This document shows, one piece after another, positions 45,117 to 54,504 of a DNA stretch of 64,000 bases. The DNA is from Haloterrigena alkaliphila (GTDB taxonomy: Archaea > Halobacteriota > Halobacteria > Halobacteriales > Natrialbaceae), in assembly GCF_017352155.2 (NCBI RefSeq), contig NZ_CP071462.1, positions 1,302,001 to 1,366,000 on the forward strand, read 5' to 3'. How positions within the stretch are numbered: position 1 is the stretch's first letter; each line of letters starts with the position of its first letter. Position numbers and translations under genes: made by a program. The notes beneath the pieces were generated by a model. It had not been told where the DNA came from. It did not search any database and was given only the letters and a program-made list of their open reading frames with translations.

Positions 45117-45824
45117 TCAGTACTCGCGGACGTCGACGCCGTCGGCGGTTCCGACGTAGGTCGCGTCCGCCAGCCCGACGAACAGTCCGTGTTCGACGAC
45201 GCCCGGCAGGCGCGAGAGGTGCGTCGCGAGGGTGTCCGGATCCTCGATCGAGCCGAACGCGCAATCGAGCACGAGGTTGCCGTTGTCGGTGACGACCGGG
45301 CCGTCCTTCCCCTCGGCTGCGCGAAGCGTCGGCTCGCTGCCCAGATCGCGGACTCGATCGGCGATGACCGTGTGCGCGTCGGGGAGTACTTCGACCGGCA
45401 CCGATCGCTCGAGCGTCGGCGCGAGTTTTGAGGGATCGGCGACGACGACGAACCGATCAGCCGCCGTATCGACCAGTTTCTCGCGTGCGTGCGCGGCGCC
45501 GCCGCCCTTGATCAGCGCGCCGTGGCCGTCGGCGTCGGGAGCGTCGACCACCTGATCGGCCCCGTCGATCGCCAGGTCGACGGTCTCGACCGCGTCGAGC
45601 GTCGTCAGTTCGATTCCGACCTCGAGCGCCAGCCGGCGAGACTGGAATGAGGTCGGAATTCCCCGGATCTCGAGGCCGTCGGCGACGGCCCGGCCGAGGG
45701 CCTCGATCGCGTAGGCCGTCGTCGAGCCGGTCCCGAGTCCGACGACGAACCCGTCTTCGACCGCCTCGGCGGCGCGTTCGCCGGCCGCCCGTTTCGCTGC
45801 GTCGGACCCGCCTGCCGTCTTCAT
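45117..45824 (-). CDS. rpiA: Ribose-5-phosphate isomerase A
   Basis: A 235-residue enzyme interconverting ribose 5-phosphate and ribulose 5-phosphate. RpiA motifs are VGLGTGSTTAYAIEALGRAV (residue ~30), IDGADQVVDAPDADGHGALIKGGGAAHAREKLV (residues ~87-120, with catalytic Asp/Glu/Lys region), and DNGNLVLDCAFGSIEDP near 180. In haloarchaea it supplies ribose from the RuMP or related route to nucleotides. ATG 45824 is standard. Confidence 0.96.
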   Translation of the reverse strand: MKTAGGSDAAKRAAGERAAEAVEDGFVVGLGTGSTTAYAIEALGRAVADGLEIRGIPTSFQSRRLALEVGIELTTLDAVETVDLAIDGADQVVDAPDADGHGALIKGGGAAHAREKLVDTAADRFVVVADPSKLAPTLERSVPVEVLPDAHTVIADRVRDLGSEPTLRAAEGKDGPVVTDNGNLVLDCAFGSIEDPDTLATHLSRLPGVVEHGLFVGLADATYVGTADGVDVREY

Positions 45825-45997
45825 GGCTACTACCGCGACCGGCGACGGGAAAAACGTTGTACTCTCGCGGTCGGTGACATCCTCTCGGCGAACGTCGAGT
45901 CCGTAACGCGCTCCTGGCGAACGTCGGGTCCGCGACGAGCGTCGCCGGTATCGTCCGCCAGTCGAACCTTTTTCGTCAGGGCCGTGGTCGACCCGCT

Positions 45998-46831
45998 ATG
46001 GCGACATCGGGATCAGGGGGCACCGACGGTGACGACGCCAGTATCGGCACCGCAGTGGCCCTCGAGAACGTCCGCAAGACCTACCAGCTGGGCGAACCGG
46101 TCCACGCGTTAGACGGCGTCTCGCTCGAGATTCCGCGCGGGTCCTACACGGCGATCATGGGGCCCAGCGGCTCGGGGAAGTCGACGCTGATGAACCTCGT
46201 CGGTTGCCTGGACACGCCGACCGAGGGTACCGTCGTCGTCGACGGGGAGGACGTGGCCGCGCTGACCGACCGCGAGCGAACGACGCTGCGGGGGACGACC
46301 GTCGGCTTCGTCTTCCAGACGTTCAACCTCATGCCCAGACTGACCGCCCTCGAGAACGTCGCGCTCCCCCAGTTGTTCCAGGACGTCGACCGGGGAACCC
46401 GCCGCGAGCGGGCGCGTGACCTCCTCGAGCGGGTCGGTCTCGCCGATCGGGCGGACCACCTGCCCAACGAACTCTCGGGCGGGCAGCGCCAGCGGGTCGC
46501 GCTGGCGCGGGCGCTGGTCAACGATCCCGCACTCGTGCTGGCCGACGAACCGTCGGGCAACCTCGACACCGAAACCGAGGCCGACATCCTCGACCTCTTC
46601 GCGGAGTTTCACGACGCCGGAACGACGATGATCGTCGTCACCCACGAGCGCCACGTCGCCGAGCGCGCCGAGCGGATCGTCCACCTGCTCGACGGAACAC
46701 TCGAGCGCATCGAGGAACTGGATGGGTCGGACGAGGGGGCCTCGCGTCCGGCCGGTGAGGGCTCGAGGTCGATCGGTGGCGGCGCGAGTCCGTCCGACGC
46801 GGCCGACGGGGACGACGGGGCGAGTTCCTGA
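45998..46831 (+). CDS. ABC transporter ATP-binding protein, MacB/LolD type
   Basis: A 277-residue ATPase. Walker A GPSGSGKST is near residue 53, the signature LSGGQRQRVALARAL near 157, and Walker B LVLADEPSGNLDTETE near 178. The LolD/MacB hallmark is TFNLMPRLTALENVALP near 105. A disordered acidic tail (residues 245-277) follows. The start is ATG 45998. It pairs with the permease whose ATG overlaps its TGA by 1 bp, and together they form a mechanotransmission-type ABC system (no pore-type transport implied). Confidence 0.93.
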   Translation: MATSGSGGTDGDDASIGTAVALENVRKTYQLGEPVHALDGVSLEIPRGSYTAIMGPSGSGKSTLMNLVGCLDTPTEGTVVVDGEDVAALTDRERTTLRGTTVGFVFQTFNLMPRLTALENVALPQLFQDVDRGTRRERARDLLERVGLADRADHLPNELSGGQRQRVALARALVNDPALVLADEPSGNLDTETEADILDLFAEFHDAGTTMIVVTHERHVAERAERIVHLLDGTLERIEELDGSDEGASRPAGEGSRSIGGGASPSDAADGDDGASS

Positions 46832-48162
46832 TGCGAATCCTCGAGAGTCTGCGCCTCTCGTGGCGTTCGATCCGCGGGCACAAACTGCGCTCGGCGCTGA
46901 CGACGCTGGGAATCGTCATCGGCATCGCGGCGGTCATCGCGTTCGTCACGCTGGGCGCGAGCCTGCAGGCGGGGGTCATCGGCGACATCAGCCCCGACGA
47001 CCGGCGCAACGTCTACGGCTGGGCCGCCGACCCCGACACCGATGGCGGACCGCTGGCCGGCGCCCAGCCGGTATTCAGCCAGTCGGACCTCGACGCGCTC
47101 GAGGAGCGAGAGGGGATCGACGCGGCCTACGGCTACATGCCGCTGTCGACCCAGGCGCTGATCTACGAGGGAGAGATCTCGCCCCAGAGCGACGCGTTGG
47201 TCGCCGCGGGACCGTCCTACATCAGGGAGAACACGCTCGACGAGGGCCGACAGTTCCGACAGGGCGAACGCGAGGCGGTCATCAATCCGGCCGTCGCCGG
47301 ACAGTTCGAGGAACCCGTCTCGGTCGGCGACGAACTGACGATCGCCCTGCAAGGCGGCGAGCGGACGACCGTCACCGTGGTCGGGATCACCGACTCCTCG
47401 GAGGGACTGAGCCCGTTCGAGGGGTTCGAACCCTCGCCGCAGGTCTACGTCCCGACCGACCCCTTCTACACGGAGGACGCGGCCGGGGCGTTCCCGAGCG
47501 GCGGCGATAGCGAGGGCGACGGTGGCGAGAACGCCAGCGACGGCAACGGGACGCAGTCGAACGGGGACGGGGGCGACGCGGCCGACGCGCTGTTCCTCGC
47601 GATCGTCATCGAGGCCCCGTCGGCCGACGAGGCGGCGATCGACCGGGCCAAGGAGAGCGCGACCGCCTACCTCGAGAGCGAGGAGTCCGACGCGAGCGAT
47701 CTGCTGACAGACGATCTCGCCATCACTCTCCAGACGAGCGAGGAGTTGCTCCAGCAACTCGAGGACGTGCTGGACCTGCTGCAGAACTTCATCGTCGGCA
47801 TCGCGGCGATCTCGCTGGTCGTGGGATCGATCGGAATCGCCAACATCATGCTCGTCTCCGTAACGGAGCGAACCCGCGAGATCGGCATCATGAAGGCCAT
47901 CGGCGCCCAGAACCGGGAGGTCCTCGGGCTGTTCCTCGCCGAGGCGGTGATCCTCGGCATCATCGGGGCGATCCTCGGCACGCTGCTGGGCCTCCTCGCG
48001 GGCTACGTCGGCGTCTGGTACATCGATCTCCCGCTGGTCTACCCTTACGAGTACGTCGCGGTGGCGATCGCCGTCGGCGTACTCGTCGGAATCCTCGCGG
48101 GGCTGTACCCGGCCTGGCGGGCGGCGCGAACGGATCCGATCGACGCGCTCCGGTACGAGTGA
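46831..48162 (+). CDS. ABC transporter permease, MacB/FtsX-like
   Basis: A 443-residue protein with the MacB_PCD topology. Segment 1 follows LRLSWRSIRGHKLRSALTTLGIVIGIAAVIAFV (residues 10-40), a large external periplasmic-type domain spans about 45-310 (including a disordered Asp/Gly/Asn linker near 220-245), and a C-terminal FtsX domain of three segments begins at LLQNFIVGIAAISLVVGSIGIANIMLVSVTERTREIGIMKAIGA. No MacA-like partner is adjacent. The cargo is unknown. Confidence 0.92.
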   Translation: MRILESLRLSWRSIRGHKLRSALTTLGIVIGIAAVIAFVTLGASLQAGVIGDISPDDRRNVYGWAADPDTDGGPLAGAQPVFSQSDLDALEEREGIDAAYGYMPLSTQALIYEGEISPQSDALVAAGPSYIRENTLDEGRQFRQGEREAVINPAVAGQFEEPVSVGDELTIALQGGERTTVTVVGITDSSEGLSPFEGFEPSPQVYVPTDPFYTEDAAGAFPSGGDSEGDGGENASDGNGTQSNGDGGDAADALFLAIVIEAPSADEAAIDRAKESATAYLESEESDASDLLTDDLAITLQTSEELLQQLEDVLDLLQNFIVGIAAISLVVGSIGIANIMLVSVTERTREIGIMKAIGAQNREVLGLFLAEAVILGIIGAILGTLLGLLAGYVGVWYIDLPLVYPYEYVAVAIAVGVLVGILAGLYPAWRAARTDPIDALRYE

Positions 48163-48211
48163 GCGGTGAGACGAGCGATCGGCGGCGGGTTCGGAAACGA
48201 AGGGCGAGTCG

Positions 48212-49336
48212 TCAGTCGTCGGCCGGTCGCGATCCCGACTCGTCGGGCGAGGGGATCGACGGCTCGGAGGCGGTTTCGACGGAGTCGGCCGGGGGCTCCT
48301 CGAGGTCGGTCTCGGCGAGTTCGGCGAAGGTCGCGTCGCCGTTGACTTCGTCGGCGAGCAGGTCGACGGCCTCGACGAAGACGGCGACGATCAGCGGGCC
48401 GACGACGACGCCGATCGCGCCGAGGGTGAACAGTCCACCGGTGAAGCCGACGAAGTAGAGGCTGCCGGGCAGGCCGGCGGAGCGGCGGGCCAGTCGCGGC
48501 CGGACGACCACGTCGGGGAGCGAGGCGACGAAGACCATTCCGAGGACGCCGACGAGGAGTCCAGCGGCGAGTTCGCCGACGGCGAGATGGTAGAGCGCGA
48601 TCGGCAGGATCAGCAGGCTGGGACCGATCATCGGGATGAACTGGAGGATTGCCGCGACGAACCCGAGGGTGAAGGCCGCCTCGTAGCCGAGTAGCCAGAA
48701 CAACGGGTAGGCGACGGCGAACGTCGCGACCGACGTCGCGAGCTGGAGGACGTAGATCGCGTACAGCGTCTCGCGGATGCGCGTGGCGAGCGCGAAGACG
48801 ATGTCTCGGTAGCCGTGGGGGACCGGTGCGATGGTCGCGCGGCCGGCGTCGTCGGCCTTCAACAGCAGCGCGAACAACACCATGACGAACAGCGCGAACT
48901 TGATCGCGAGCACCGGTAACGACGCGGCGAAGGAGACGGCCACATCCCCGAGGACGTCCAGCGCCATCGACCTGGCGTCGGCGACCTCGACGGTGTAGGC
49001 GACGTCCAGCACCGTAACCGTCACCTCGGGCGGAATGCCTTCGACGACCTCTCGTACCTGATCGAACCGCACGTAGAGGGCGACGACCAGCGGCGCGAAG
49101 ACGGCGACGGCGCCGAGGAATCCGAGCACGGTCGCCGCGGCGGCCGACAGCCACTCCGAGAGCCCGCGTCTGTGCAGCCAGCCCTGGACGGGCAACAGGA
49201 CGTACGCTACCGTCAGCGCGAACATGATCGTTCCCAACACGTCGAGCAGGATCCCACCGGTCACGATCCCGAGTATCGCGACGATACCCGCGAGCACGTA
49301 CCGCCGATTTCTGGCCGCAGTCGCGTTCCCAGTCAC
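48212..49336 (-). CDS. AI-2E family transporter (TqsA-like)
   Basis: A 374-residue membrane protein of the AI-2E (UPF0118) family with about eight hydrophobic segments. Conserved features are the N-terminal GILLDVLGTIMFALTVAYVLLPVQGWLHRRG and the C-terminal GFVAAILQFIPMIGPSLLILPIALYHLAVGELAAGLLVG, where Pro-Gly pairs mark the substrate path. Members export AI-2 or act as Na/H antiporters; the archaeal substrate is unknown. The last 40 residues form an acidic tail. Confidence 0.9.
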   Translation of the reverse strand: MTGNATAARNRRYVLAGIVAILGIVTGGILLDVLGTIMFALTVAYVLLPVQGWLHRRGLSEWLSAAAATVLGFLGAVAVFAPLVVALYVRFDQVREVVEGIPPEVTVTVLDVAYTVEVADARSMALDVLGDVAVSFAASLPVLAIKFALFVMVLFALLLKADDAGRATIAPVPHGYRDIVFALATRIRETLYAIYVLQLATSVATFAVAYPLFWLLGYEAAFTLGFVAAILQFIPMIGPSLLILPIALYHLAVGELAAGLLVGVLGMVFVASLPDVVVRPRLARRSAGLPGSLYFVGFTGGLFTLGAIGVVVGPLIVAVFVEAVDLLADEVNGDATFAELAETDLEEPPADSVETASEPSIPSPDESGSRPADD

Positions 49337-49503
49337 AGGCGAGGGTGGAACCGAGACGACAAAACCTTTCGGATCCGGTGAACGTTGGGACGACAGTTAC
49401 GGTCACGCTCGAGCGATCCGACTGACCGAACTGCTGACGGTCGAACCGATCCGATTCCGCCCGATCCGACTCCGCCCGCGCCGGGCGACGGGACCGAGCC
49501 CGC

Positions 49504-51882
49504 TCACTCGGCCTCGAGCCGGTCGCGGAACCGCTCGAGGCCGAACTCGAGCATGTCGGGGCTCACCGTCTGGAACTCGCCGTCGTCGGGCAGGTACGGT
49601 CGCACCGAGTCCCAGCTGTCGCGCGCGTAGCGCTCGTCCAGGAGGACCCGGACGCCGACGTCCTCCGGCGAGCGGATGACGCGACCGATGGCCTGTCGGG
49701 CTTTGCGAACCGCGGGGATCGTCAGCGCGTACGTGAAGCCGTCCCCGAACTCGTCGTCGTAGGCCCGCCGGACCGCTTTCGTGCGCGGGCTCGAGGTGTT
49801 GACGATGGGGACGCCGCAGACGACCGCCGCCGCGAGGCGGTCGCCGCTGTAGTCGACGCCCTCGGTGAGCGTGCCCCGGAGGCTGGTGACCAGCACCTTC
49901 CCCTCGCCCGCGAAGAAGTCGCGCTTGAGCGCCTGCGTGGTCTCGTCGTCGCTGGCCGCGTCGAGCAGGACGGGTTTGTCGACGCGGTCCTCGAGGACGC
50001 CGGCGATCCAGTCCGCCTCGGCGTAACTGGGCATCCCGACGAGAACGTTTCCCGGGAGGTCGGCGACGTTCGCGACAGCGTCGGCGTAGTGCGTTCGGGT
50101 CGGATTCTCCTCGCCCGGCCGGCCTCGGTTGTCGTAGGTGTACTTCGGCGCCGCGACCGCGAAGCTCTCGCGGTTCTCCGCGGGGAAGTGAAGCCCGTAG
50201 CGGCGTTCGACGACCGGCCGGTCTTCTTCGGACTCGAGGTAGTCCAGCCCCGTCACCTCGGTAAAGGCCTCGATCGGCTCGAGGGTCGCGCTCATGAGGA
50301 TCCCGCCGCCGAACATCCCGAGGCGCTCGCCGATGGCGTCGCTGGGGACGCAGTTGTGCAAGGCGAGGCGGGCGTTGTACGCTCTGCGCCACGAATCGGC
50401 GGGTTCGGTGTCGTCCCAGGTGCGCTCGAGTTCGATCTCCCGGAAGTAGTCGGTGTGACCCCGACGGTACCACTCGCCGAGAACGCGGCCGACGGCGGGG
50501 GCGGCGCGGGTGCGGTCCTCGTCTTCGGCCTCGTTGAGAATTCGCTCGACGACGGCGCCGACGGACTCGGCGCGGACCCAGTCGGCATCGCTGTACCCCG
50601 CCTCGCGAGCCCACTCGGACAGTTCGTCTTCGGCCGGTTTCGCGGGATCGCGCAGCGGAATCTCGTCGTCCCCGAGGTCGGTGAGGTTCGACTGCCACCC
50701 CCTGTGTTTCCGGTCGAGATGCGCCGTGACTCGGCGATCGAGTTCGCTCCGGAGGTCCCGGACGAACTCGAGGGTGCGGTTCAGTTCGTCGTAGGAAACG
50801 TCGCTGTCGTTCAGTTCCGCGCGGACGAGGTCCGCGTCGGCGGTTTTGGAGCCGCCTTGCGCGTTTCGGCCCTCGCGCTCGAACTTGATCGGCTGGATGA
50901 CTCGCGAGAGTTCGGTCTCGGCGTCGCGCAGGGTTCGATCGGCGACGCCGTCGCTGACCAGGTCGCGGACTCGCGGCTCGAGCATATGAGCTTCGTCGCA
51001 GACGACGAACGTGGAGTCGTCGAGCAGGGCGCCGGTGAAGGAGCCGACCGTCCGGGGGTCGAACGCGTGGTAGTAGTTTCCGATGACGACCTCGACGTGG
51101 CCGAGGACGGCGCCCATCACCGAGTGCGGACAGGTGCCGTGGGCGACCGAGCGGGCGACGAGGTCCTCGGGCGTAATCATCCCCGCTTCGGTGAAGTCGT
51201 AGGGGACCGCTTCGACTGCGTCGCCGTCGCTGCCTTCCTCGGGCAGGTCCTCGAGGTATTGGGCGTAGAACGGGCAGTACTCCGTCGAGACGTCGACGGG
51301 TCCGCCGTCGCTATACTCGGGAAGATCCGGCGCGTAGGGGGCCGTCTCGTCGGCTGTCTGGAGGAGTCGCGGTCCGCGACCCTGAGCGCCGCTGTCCGCT
51401 AATCCCATCTGCTGGCTGCGGGCCTGGGCGGTCAGGCTCCCGGCGGTCGTCTCGCCGCCCTCGCCGGTCAGATCGCGAGTGCGATCCCGGAGGGTCTCAC
51501 AGCGGTCGTAGACGTTGCCGTCGTCGATCCCGGCCGCGTTCTCCCGGTTGTACGGACAGACGTCGGCCTTGCCGACGAGGGTGAGCCCCGAGACGGGTCT
51601 ATCGTCGTCCGGGAGGTTCTCGTTGATCGTCTCGAGGTCGGCTTCGAACTGGCGCAGTTGCTGCTTGACGCTCGTGAGCACGAACACGCGCTCGTAGTCG
51701 GTGTCCGGATCGCGCACGAGGTCGATTCCGGCCGTGAGCGCGATCATCGTCTTTCCGGTGCCACAGGCACCCTCGACGACGGCGTAGCCGCCGTCTCGAG
51801 CGGTGTCGACGACGGTTTCGATGCCGTCGACCTGCTCGTCGTAGGGGTGCTCGTGGCCGAAGATCGAGCGCCAGTCCGTCAT
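49504..51882 (-). CDS. XPD/Rad3-family DNA helicase
   Basis: A 792-residue SF2 5'-3' helicase. Walker A VEGACGTGKTMIALTAG is near residue 38, Walker B VVCDEAHMLEPRVRD near 292, and motifs V-VI KVLVTSLRGTLTEGVDYSGD and KARQAIGRVIRSPED in the C lobe (residues ~650-740). Four cysteines around residues 112-275 (CPYNRE, CETLRD, CPFYAQY, CPHSVM) match the FeS domain of XPD/FancJ. Haloarchaea usually have several Rad3-like proteins, so NER versus other repair cannot be fixed. A TATA box (TTTATATATC) lies 58-67 bp upstream of ATG 51882. Confidence 0.95.
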   Translation of the reverse strand: MTDWRSIFGHEHPYDEQVDGIETVVDTARDGGYAVVEGACGTGKTMIALTAGIDLVRDPDTDYERVFVLTSVKQQLRQFEADLETINENLPDDDRPVSGLTLVGKADVCPYNRENAAGIDDGNVYDRCETLRDRTRDLTGEGGETTAGSLTAQARSQQMGLADSGAQGRGPRLLQTADETAPYAPDLPEYSDGGPVDVSTEYCPFYAQYLEDLPEEGSDGDAVEAVPYDFTEAGMITPEDLVARSVAHGTCPHSVMGAVLGHVEVVIGNYYHAFDPRTVGSFTGALLDDSTFVVCDEAHMLEPRVRDLVSDGVADRTLRDAETELSRVIQPIKFEREGRNAQGGSKTADADLVRAELNDSDVSYDELNRTLEFVRDLRSELDRRVTAHLDRKHRGWQSNLTDLGDDEIPLRDPAKPAEDELSEWAREAGYSDADWVRAESVGAVVERILNEAEDEDRTRAAPAVGRVLGEWYRRGHTDYFREIELERTWDDTEPADSWRRAYNARLALHNCVPSDAIGERLGMFGGGILMSATLEPIEAFTEVTGLDYLESEEDRPVVERRYGLHFPAENRESFAVAAPKYTYDNRGRPGEENPTRTHYADAVANVADLPGNVLVGMPSYAEADWIAGVLEDRVDKPVLLDAASDDETTQALKRDFFAGEGKVLVTSLRGTLTEGVDYSGDRLAAAVVCGVPIVNTSSPRTKAVRRAYDDEFGDGFTYALTIPAVRKARQAIGRVIRSPEDVGVRVLLDERYARDSWDSVRPYLPDDGEFQTVSPDMLEFGLERFRDRLEAE

Positions 51883-51954
51883 GCTTCGCCTACTCGGGGG
51901 TGGTTGGCCATAGCGTTGACGGACTCAGTTGGCCGCGCCCCGATATATAAACTG

Positions 51955-51972
51955 GTGGATGGATGGATGGAT
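51955..51972. repeat. Short GGAT tandem repeat
   Basis: GGTGGATGGATGGATGGATC holds four GGAT units between two gene starts. A short microsatellite of this kind is unusual in this genome. It lies between the helicase promoter and the next gene. Confidence 0.6.
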
Positions 51973-52139
51973 CGCTCGAATGCGGACCGTCCGTCTGGTC
52001 ACGAGTGCGGTAGTCGGCGAGTGCGAACAGTCGTCGGTTTAACGGATATCACGTCCCGTAATTTCCGATTAGCGGGAACGGGTCGCGGCCGGAGGCTGCC
52101 AGCGTGGTCCTTTAATTGGGTCGGTCCCTACGCTCGAGC

Positions 52140-52379
52140 ATGAAAGTCCCAAACTCACTCAAGAACGTCGACGACGACGACGCGGTCATCCGCACGTTCG
52201 AATACGACGACGGCAGCGTCATCGCCGTCGACTTCGGGAACGCCGCCGCGGATATCGAGATCGACATCGTCGGGTCGACAGCGATCATCGTCGCGAACGG
52301 CGAGCAGTTCGAGTTCGAACTGCCGCCGGAGGCCAGCGACGTCTCCGCGCACAACGGCGTGCTCACAATCAACGAATAG
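52140..52379 (+). CDS. Small haloarchaeal protein, Hsp20-like fold (DUF7127-like)
   Basis: A 79-residue protein. The sequence reads like one half of an alpha-crystallin/Hsp20 beta sandwich: VIRTFEYDDGSVIAVDFGN...ADIEIDIVGSTAIIVANGEQFEFELPPEASDVSAHNGVLTI, with the strand pattern and the 'NGVLTI' end of that fold. ATG 52140 (MKVPNSLKNVDD) follows a TTTAATTG promoter at ~52112. The C-terminal IXI extension of true Hsp20 chaperones is absent, so a chaperone role is inferred only. Confidence 0.75.
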   Translation: MKVPNSLKNVDDDDAVIRTFEYDDGSVIAVDFGNAAADIEIDIVGSTAIIVANGEQFEFELPPEASDVSAHNGVLTINE

Positions 52380-52497
52380 CCAGCGATCAGCGACGTGATA
52401 TCGATACCGGGACCGATACGCGGGAAGAGACGTCGCCGATTTTCCGGAACGCCATTCATGAAAACGGATTTGTCATTCGACCGACTATCGGCGACTG

Positions 52498-52704
52498 ATG
52501 TCGGATACGAATCGGCGGCCGGAACGCGAGACACGGACGACGAACGTGCTCCTGGTCCTGATCCTCGTGACCCTCGCCGCGGGGTTTCTCCACGTCGGTG
52601 AGGGCACTGGCAAGGGGAGCCACCACGTCGTCCGCCTGATTCTCTCGACGATGCTCTGGGGGCCGCTTCTCGTCGGCGGACTGGTACTGTTCAATCGCCT
52701 CTAG
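52498..52704 (+). CDS. Small membrane protein (68 aa)
   Basis: A 68-residue protein with a polar N-terminus (MSDTNRRPERETRTTN) and two hydrophobic stretches (VLLVLILVTLAAGF, LILSTMLWGPLLVGGLVLF) around a short His-rich loop (KGSHHVV). No named family is recognised. A promoter-like element lies in the 118 bp gap. The gene is well separated and has normal codon bias. Confidence 0.65.
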   Translation: MSDTNRRPERETRTTNVLLVLILVTLAAGFLHVGEGTGKGSHHVVRLILSTMLWGPLLVGGLVLFNRL

Positions 52705-52753
52705 CGTCGACGACAAACGCAACGCACTCCAGTCGCGACGCCCAACGGAAGAT

Positions 52754-53329
52754 ATGAGCACTCTCGACGACGTCGACCGCTGGCGCGAGGAACTCGAGTC
52801 GAAACGCGCCGAGAAGGACGAGTTCTTCGCGAACCACCCGCAGTCGCCGATCCCGCCCGAGGGGCGCGACGCGTTCGACGGACTCGACTACTTCCCGCCC
52901 GCTCCCGACTATCGGGTGGCCGCGACCGCGACGGTCCACGACGACCCAGAGGTCGTGTTGATGGACACGACCGCGGGTCGAGAGATGCGGTATCTGCGTG
53001 TCGCGACGCTGGAATTCGAGTTGGATCGGGCGGACGAGGACCTCGAGGACGGCACCTTCGAACTCGCGGCCTACCAACAGGAGAGCCCGAACGAGGAACC
53101 CCTCTTCGTCCCGTTCCGGGACAAGACGACCGGGCAGCAGAGCTACGACGGCGGCCGGTACATGGAACTGTCGTCGGATCGCGACCTCGAAAATGGAGAC
53201 GAACTCGTGATCGATTTCAACCTCGCGTACTCGCCGTTCTGTGCCTACAGCGAGACCTTCGACTGTCCGCTCCCGCCCGAGGAGAACTGGCTCGACGTGG
53301 CGATTCCGGCCGGCGAACGGTTCGAGTAA
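52754..53329 (+). CDS. DUF1684 domain protein
   Basis: A 191-residue protein that matches DUF1684: W-R-E-E-L-E-S-K-R at the N-terminus (VDRWREELESKRAEKDEFFANHPQSPI), the core FVPFRDKTTGQQSYDGGRYMELS, and the near-C-terminal YSPFCAYSETFDCPLPPEENWLDVAIPAGE. The conserved Lys/Asp/Tyr/Cys residues suggest an enzyme active site of unknown reaction. The gene is followed by 190 bp of gap with a 20-bp period repeat. Confidence 0.9.
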   Translation: MSTLDDVDRWREELESKRAEKDEFFANHPQSPIPPEGRDAFDGLDYFPPAPDYRVAATATVHDDPEVVLMDTTAGREMRYLRVATLEFELDRADEDLEDGTFELAAYQQESPNEEPLFVPFRDKTTGQQSYDGGRYMELSSDRDLENGDELVIDFNLAYSPFCAYSETFDCPLPPEENWLDVAIPAGERFE

Positions 53330-53467
53330 CGCCACCGCGTGACCGCGACGTTCACGGGTAGTTTCGAGTCGAGTACTAGCCCGAAAACCCGACGACTGCG
53401 ACGGTACTCGACCGGAAGCGAGGGGGTTGTCAGTCGGCGGCTAGCTCGAGTGGAAACCGGGGCGTGC

Positions 53468-53505
53468 GAACGGACCGCAGGACCGTGGAACGAACCGCAA
53501 GACCG
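53468..53505 (+). repeat. Imperfect tandem repeat, period 20
   Basis: GAACGGACCGCAGGACCG (53468-53485) and GAACGAACCGCAAGACCG (53488-53505) differ at two positions. They lie in the gap after DUF1684, which holds no gene. Confidence 0.6.
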
Positions 53506-53522
53506 GGGGCCGAACCCGGCGT

Positions 53523-54203
53523 TCAGGGAGCGACGCCGACCGTGAGCAACGTGCCGAACTCGCGGTAGCGTTCGACCATCGCCTCGCGAGTCTCCCAGTC
53601 GTCCGTCGGGAACTCGGACTCGGCGGGGATCGAAATCTCGCGGTCGGGGATGGAGTCCTGTTCGGCGACGTGGAGGCCGGCGTCGCGGAAGGCCGCGCGG
53701 TACTGCTGGCGATCCCAGCGGGTCATCTCGATCGAGATGAACTCCTTCCACTCGTGGGAGTGGACGTTTTCCTCGTAGTAGTTGACGGCGCAGTGGAAGG
53801 TGCCGCCGGGTCGGAGGATCCGGGCGATCTCCTCGAGCGTGCGGTGGGGATCGCTGGCGTAGTAGAACGCCTCCATCGAAAACACGTGATCGATCGAGTC
53901 GTCCGCGAAGGGAAGGGCGTCGAAGTCGCCGACGAGGAACCCGGCCTGCGGATCGTTCGTGTACCCCGCGGCGTTGCGGGCCATCTCCGGCGACCCGTCG
54001 AGGCCGTAGACGCGCCCGGCATCCTGGGTATCGCGAAGCGCGCGACCGGCGTACCCGCTGCCACAGCCGAGGTCGAGGACGACGTCACCGGGTTCGACCG
54101 GCATCCGCGCGAGCGCGTGCTTCGCGGTGTGCCAGTGGCGTTCCTCCATCCCCCTGTCCCGGCCGCTCGCGGCCCACTCGTCGAACTCCTCGCGAACGCT
54201 CAT
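53523..54203 (-). CDS. SAM-dependent methyltransferase (Methyltransf_11 type)
   Basis: A 226-residue class I methyltransferase. SAM motif I VVLDLGCGSGYAGRALRD near residue 42, post-I acidic residue in VYGLDGSPEMARNA near 65, motif II-like DALPFADDSIDHVFSMEAFYY near 95-115 and motif III HRTLEEIARILRPGG near 125. The C-terminal half likely defines the substrate, which I cannot name. The closeness of two DtxR-like operators (54311-54360) upstream on this side hints at iron control. Confidence 0.88.
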   Translation of the reverse strand: MSVREEFDEWAASGRDRGMEERHWHTAKHALARMPVEPGDVVLDLGCGSGYAGRALRDTQDAGRVYGLDGSPEMARNAAGYTNDPQAGFLVGDFDALPFADDSIDHVFSMEAFYYASDPHRTLEEIARILRPGGTFHCAVNYYEENVHSHEWKEFISIEMTRWDRQQYRAAFRDAGLHVAEQDSIPDREISIPAESEFPTDDWETREAMVERYREFGTLLTVGVAP

Positions 54204-54310
54204 ACTCGAGGCGTCACGCCGGGCGAGGAAAACGCGTTCGGTCGACGCGCCGACGGATCGACGCGCCGGCGGGTGACCGCAGTGACGCGTCGCTCGAGGC
54301 CGACAGACTT

Positions 54311-54326
54311 TTTAGGTTGGCCTAAA
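54311..54326. promoter_or_regulatory. DtxR/SirR-type iron-regulator operator, site 1
   Basis: TTTAGGTTGGCCTAAA is a perfect inverted repeat (TTTAGG, 4-bp spacer, CCTAAA), matching the half-site pattern of DtxR-family iron or manganese regulators. It lies between the methyltransferase gene (start 54203, leftward) and the gene at 54505 (rightward). Confidence 0.55.
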
Positions 54327-54344
54327 TAGAGAGGAGTGGAGAGG

Positions 54345-54360
54345 TTTAGGTCGGCCGAAA
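54345..54360. promoter_or_regulatory. DtxR/SirR-type operator, site 2
   Basis: TTTAGGTCGGCCGAAA repeats site 1 with one mismatch in the right half (CCGAAA). It starts 34 bp after site 1 in the same arrangement, about three turns of the helix. Confidence 0.5.
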
Positions 54361-54504
54361 CTCCGTGGGCATCGGATATCGGTCGGGCGAACTGCTCCTG
54401 TGGATCCTCTTTCCGTGCGAATCAGACGTCGCTGGACCCGACAGCGAACAGTAACTACTGACATCCGCACTATTAAGTCAGTGCCGAAAGTTGTTCACTC
54501 CAAT

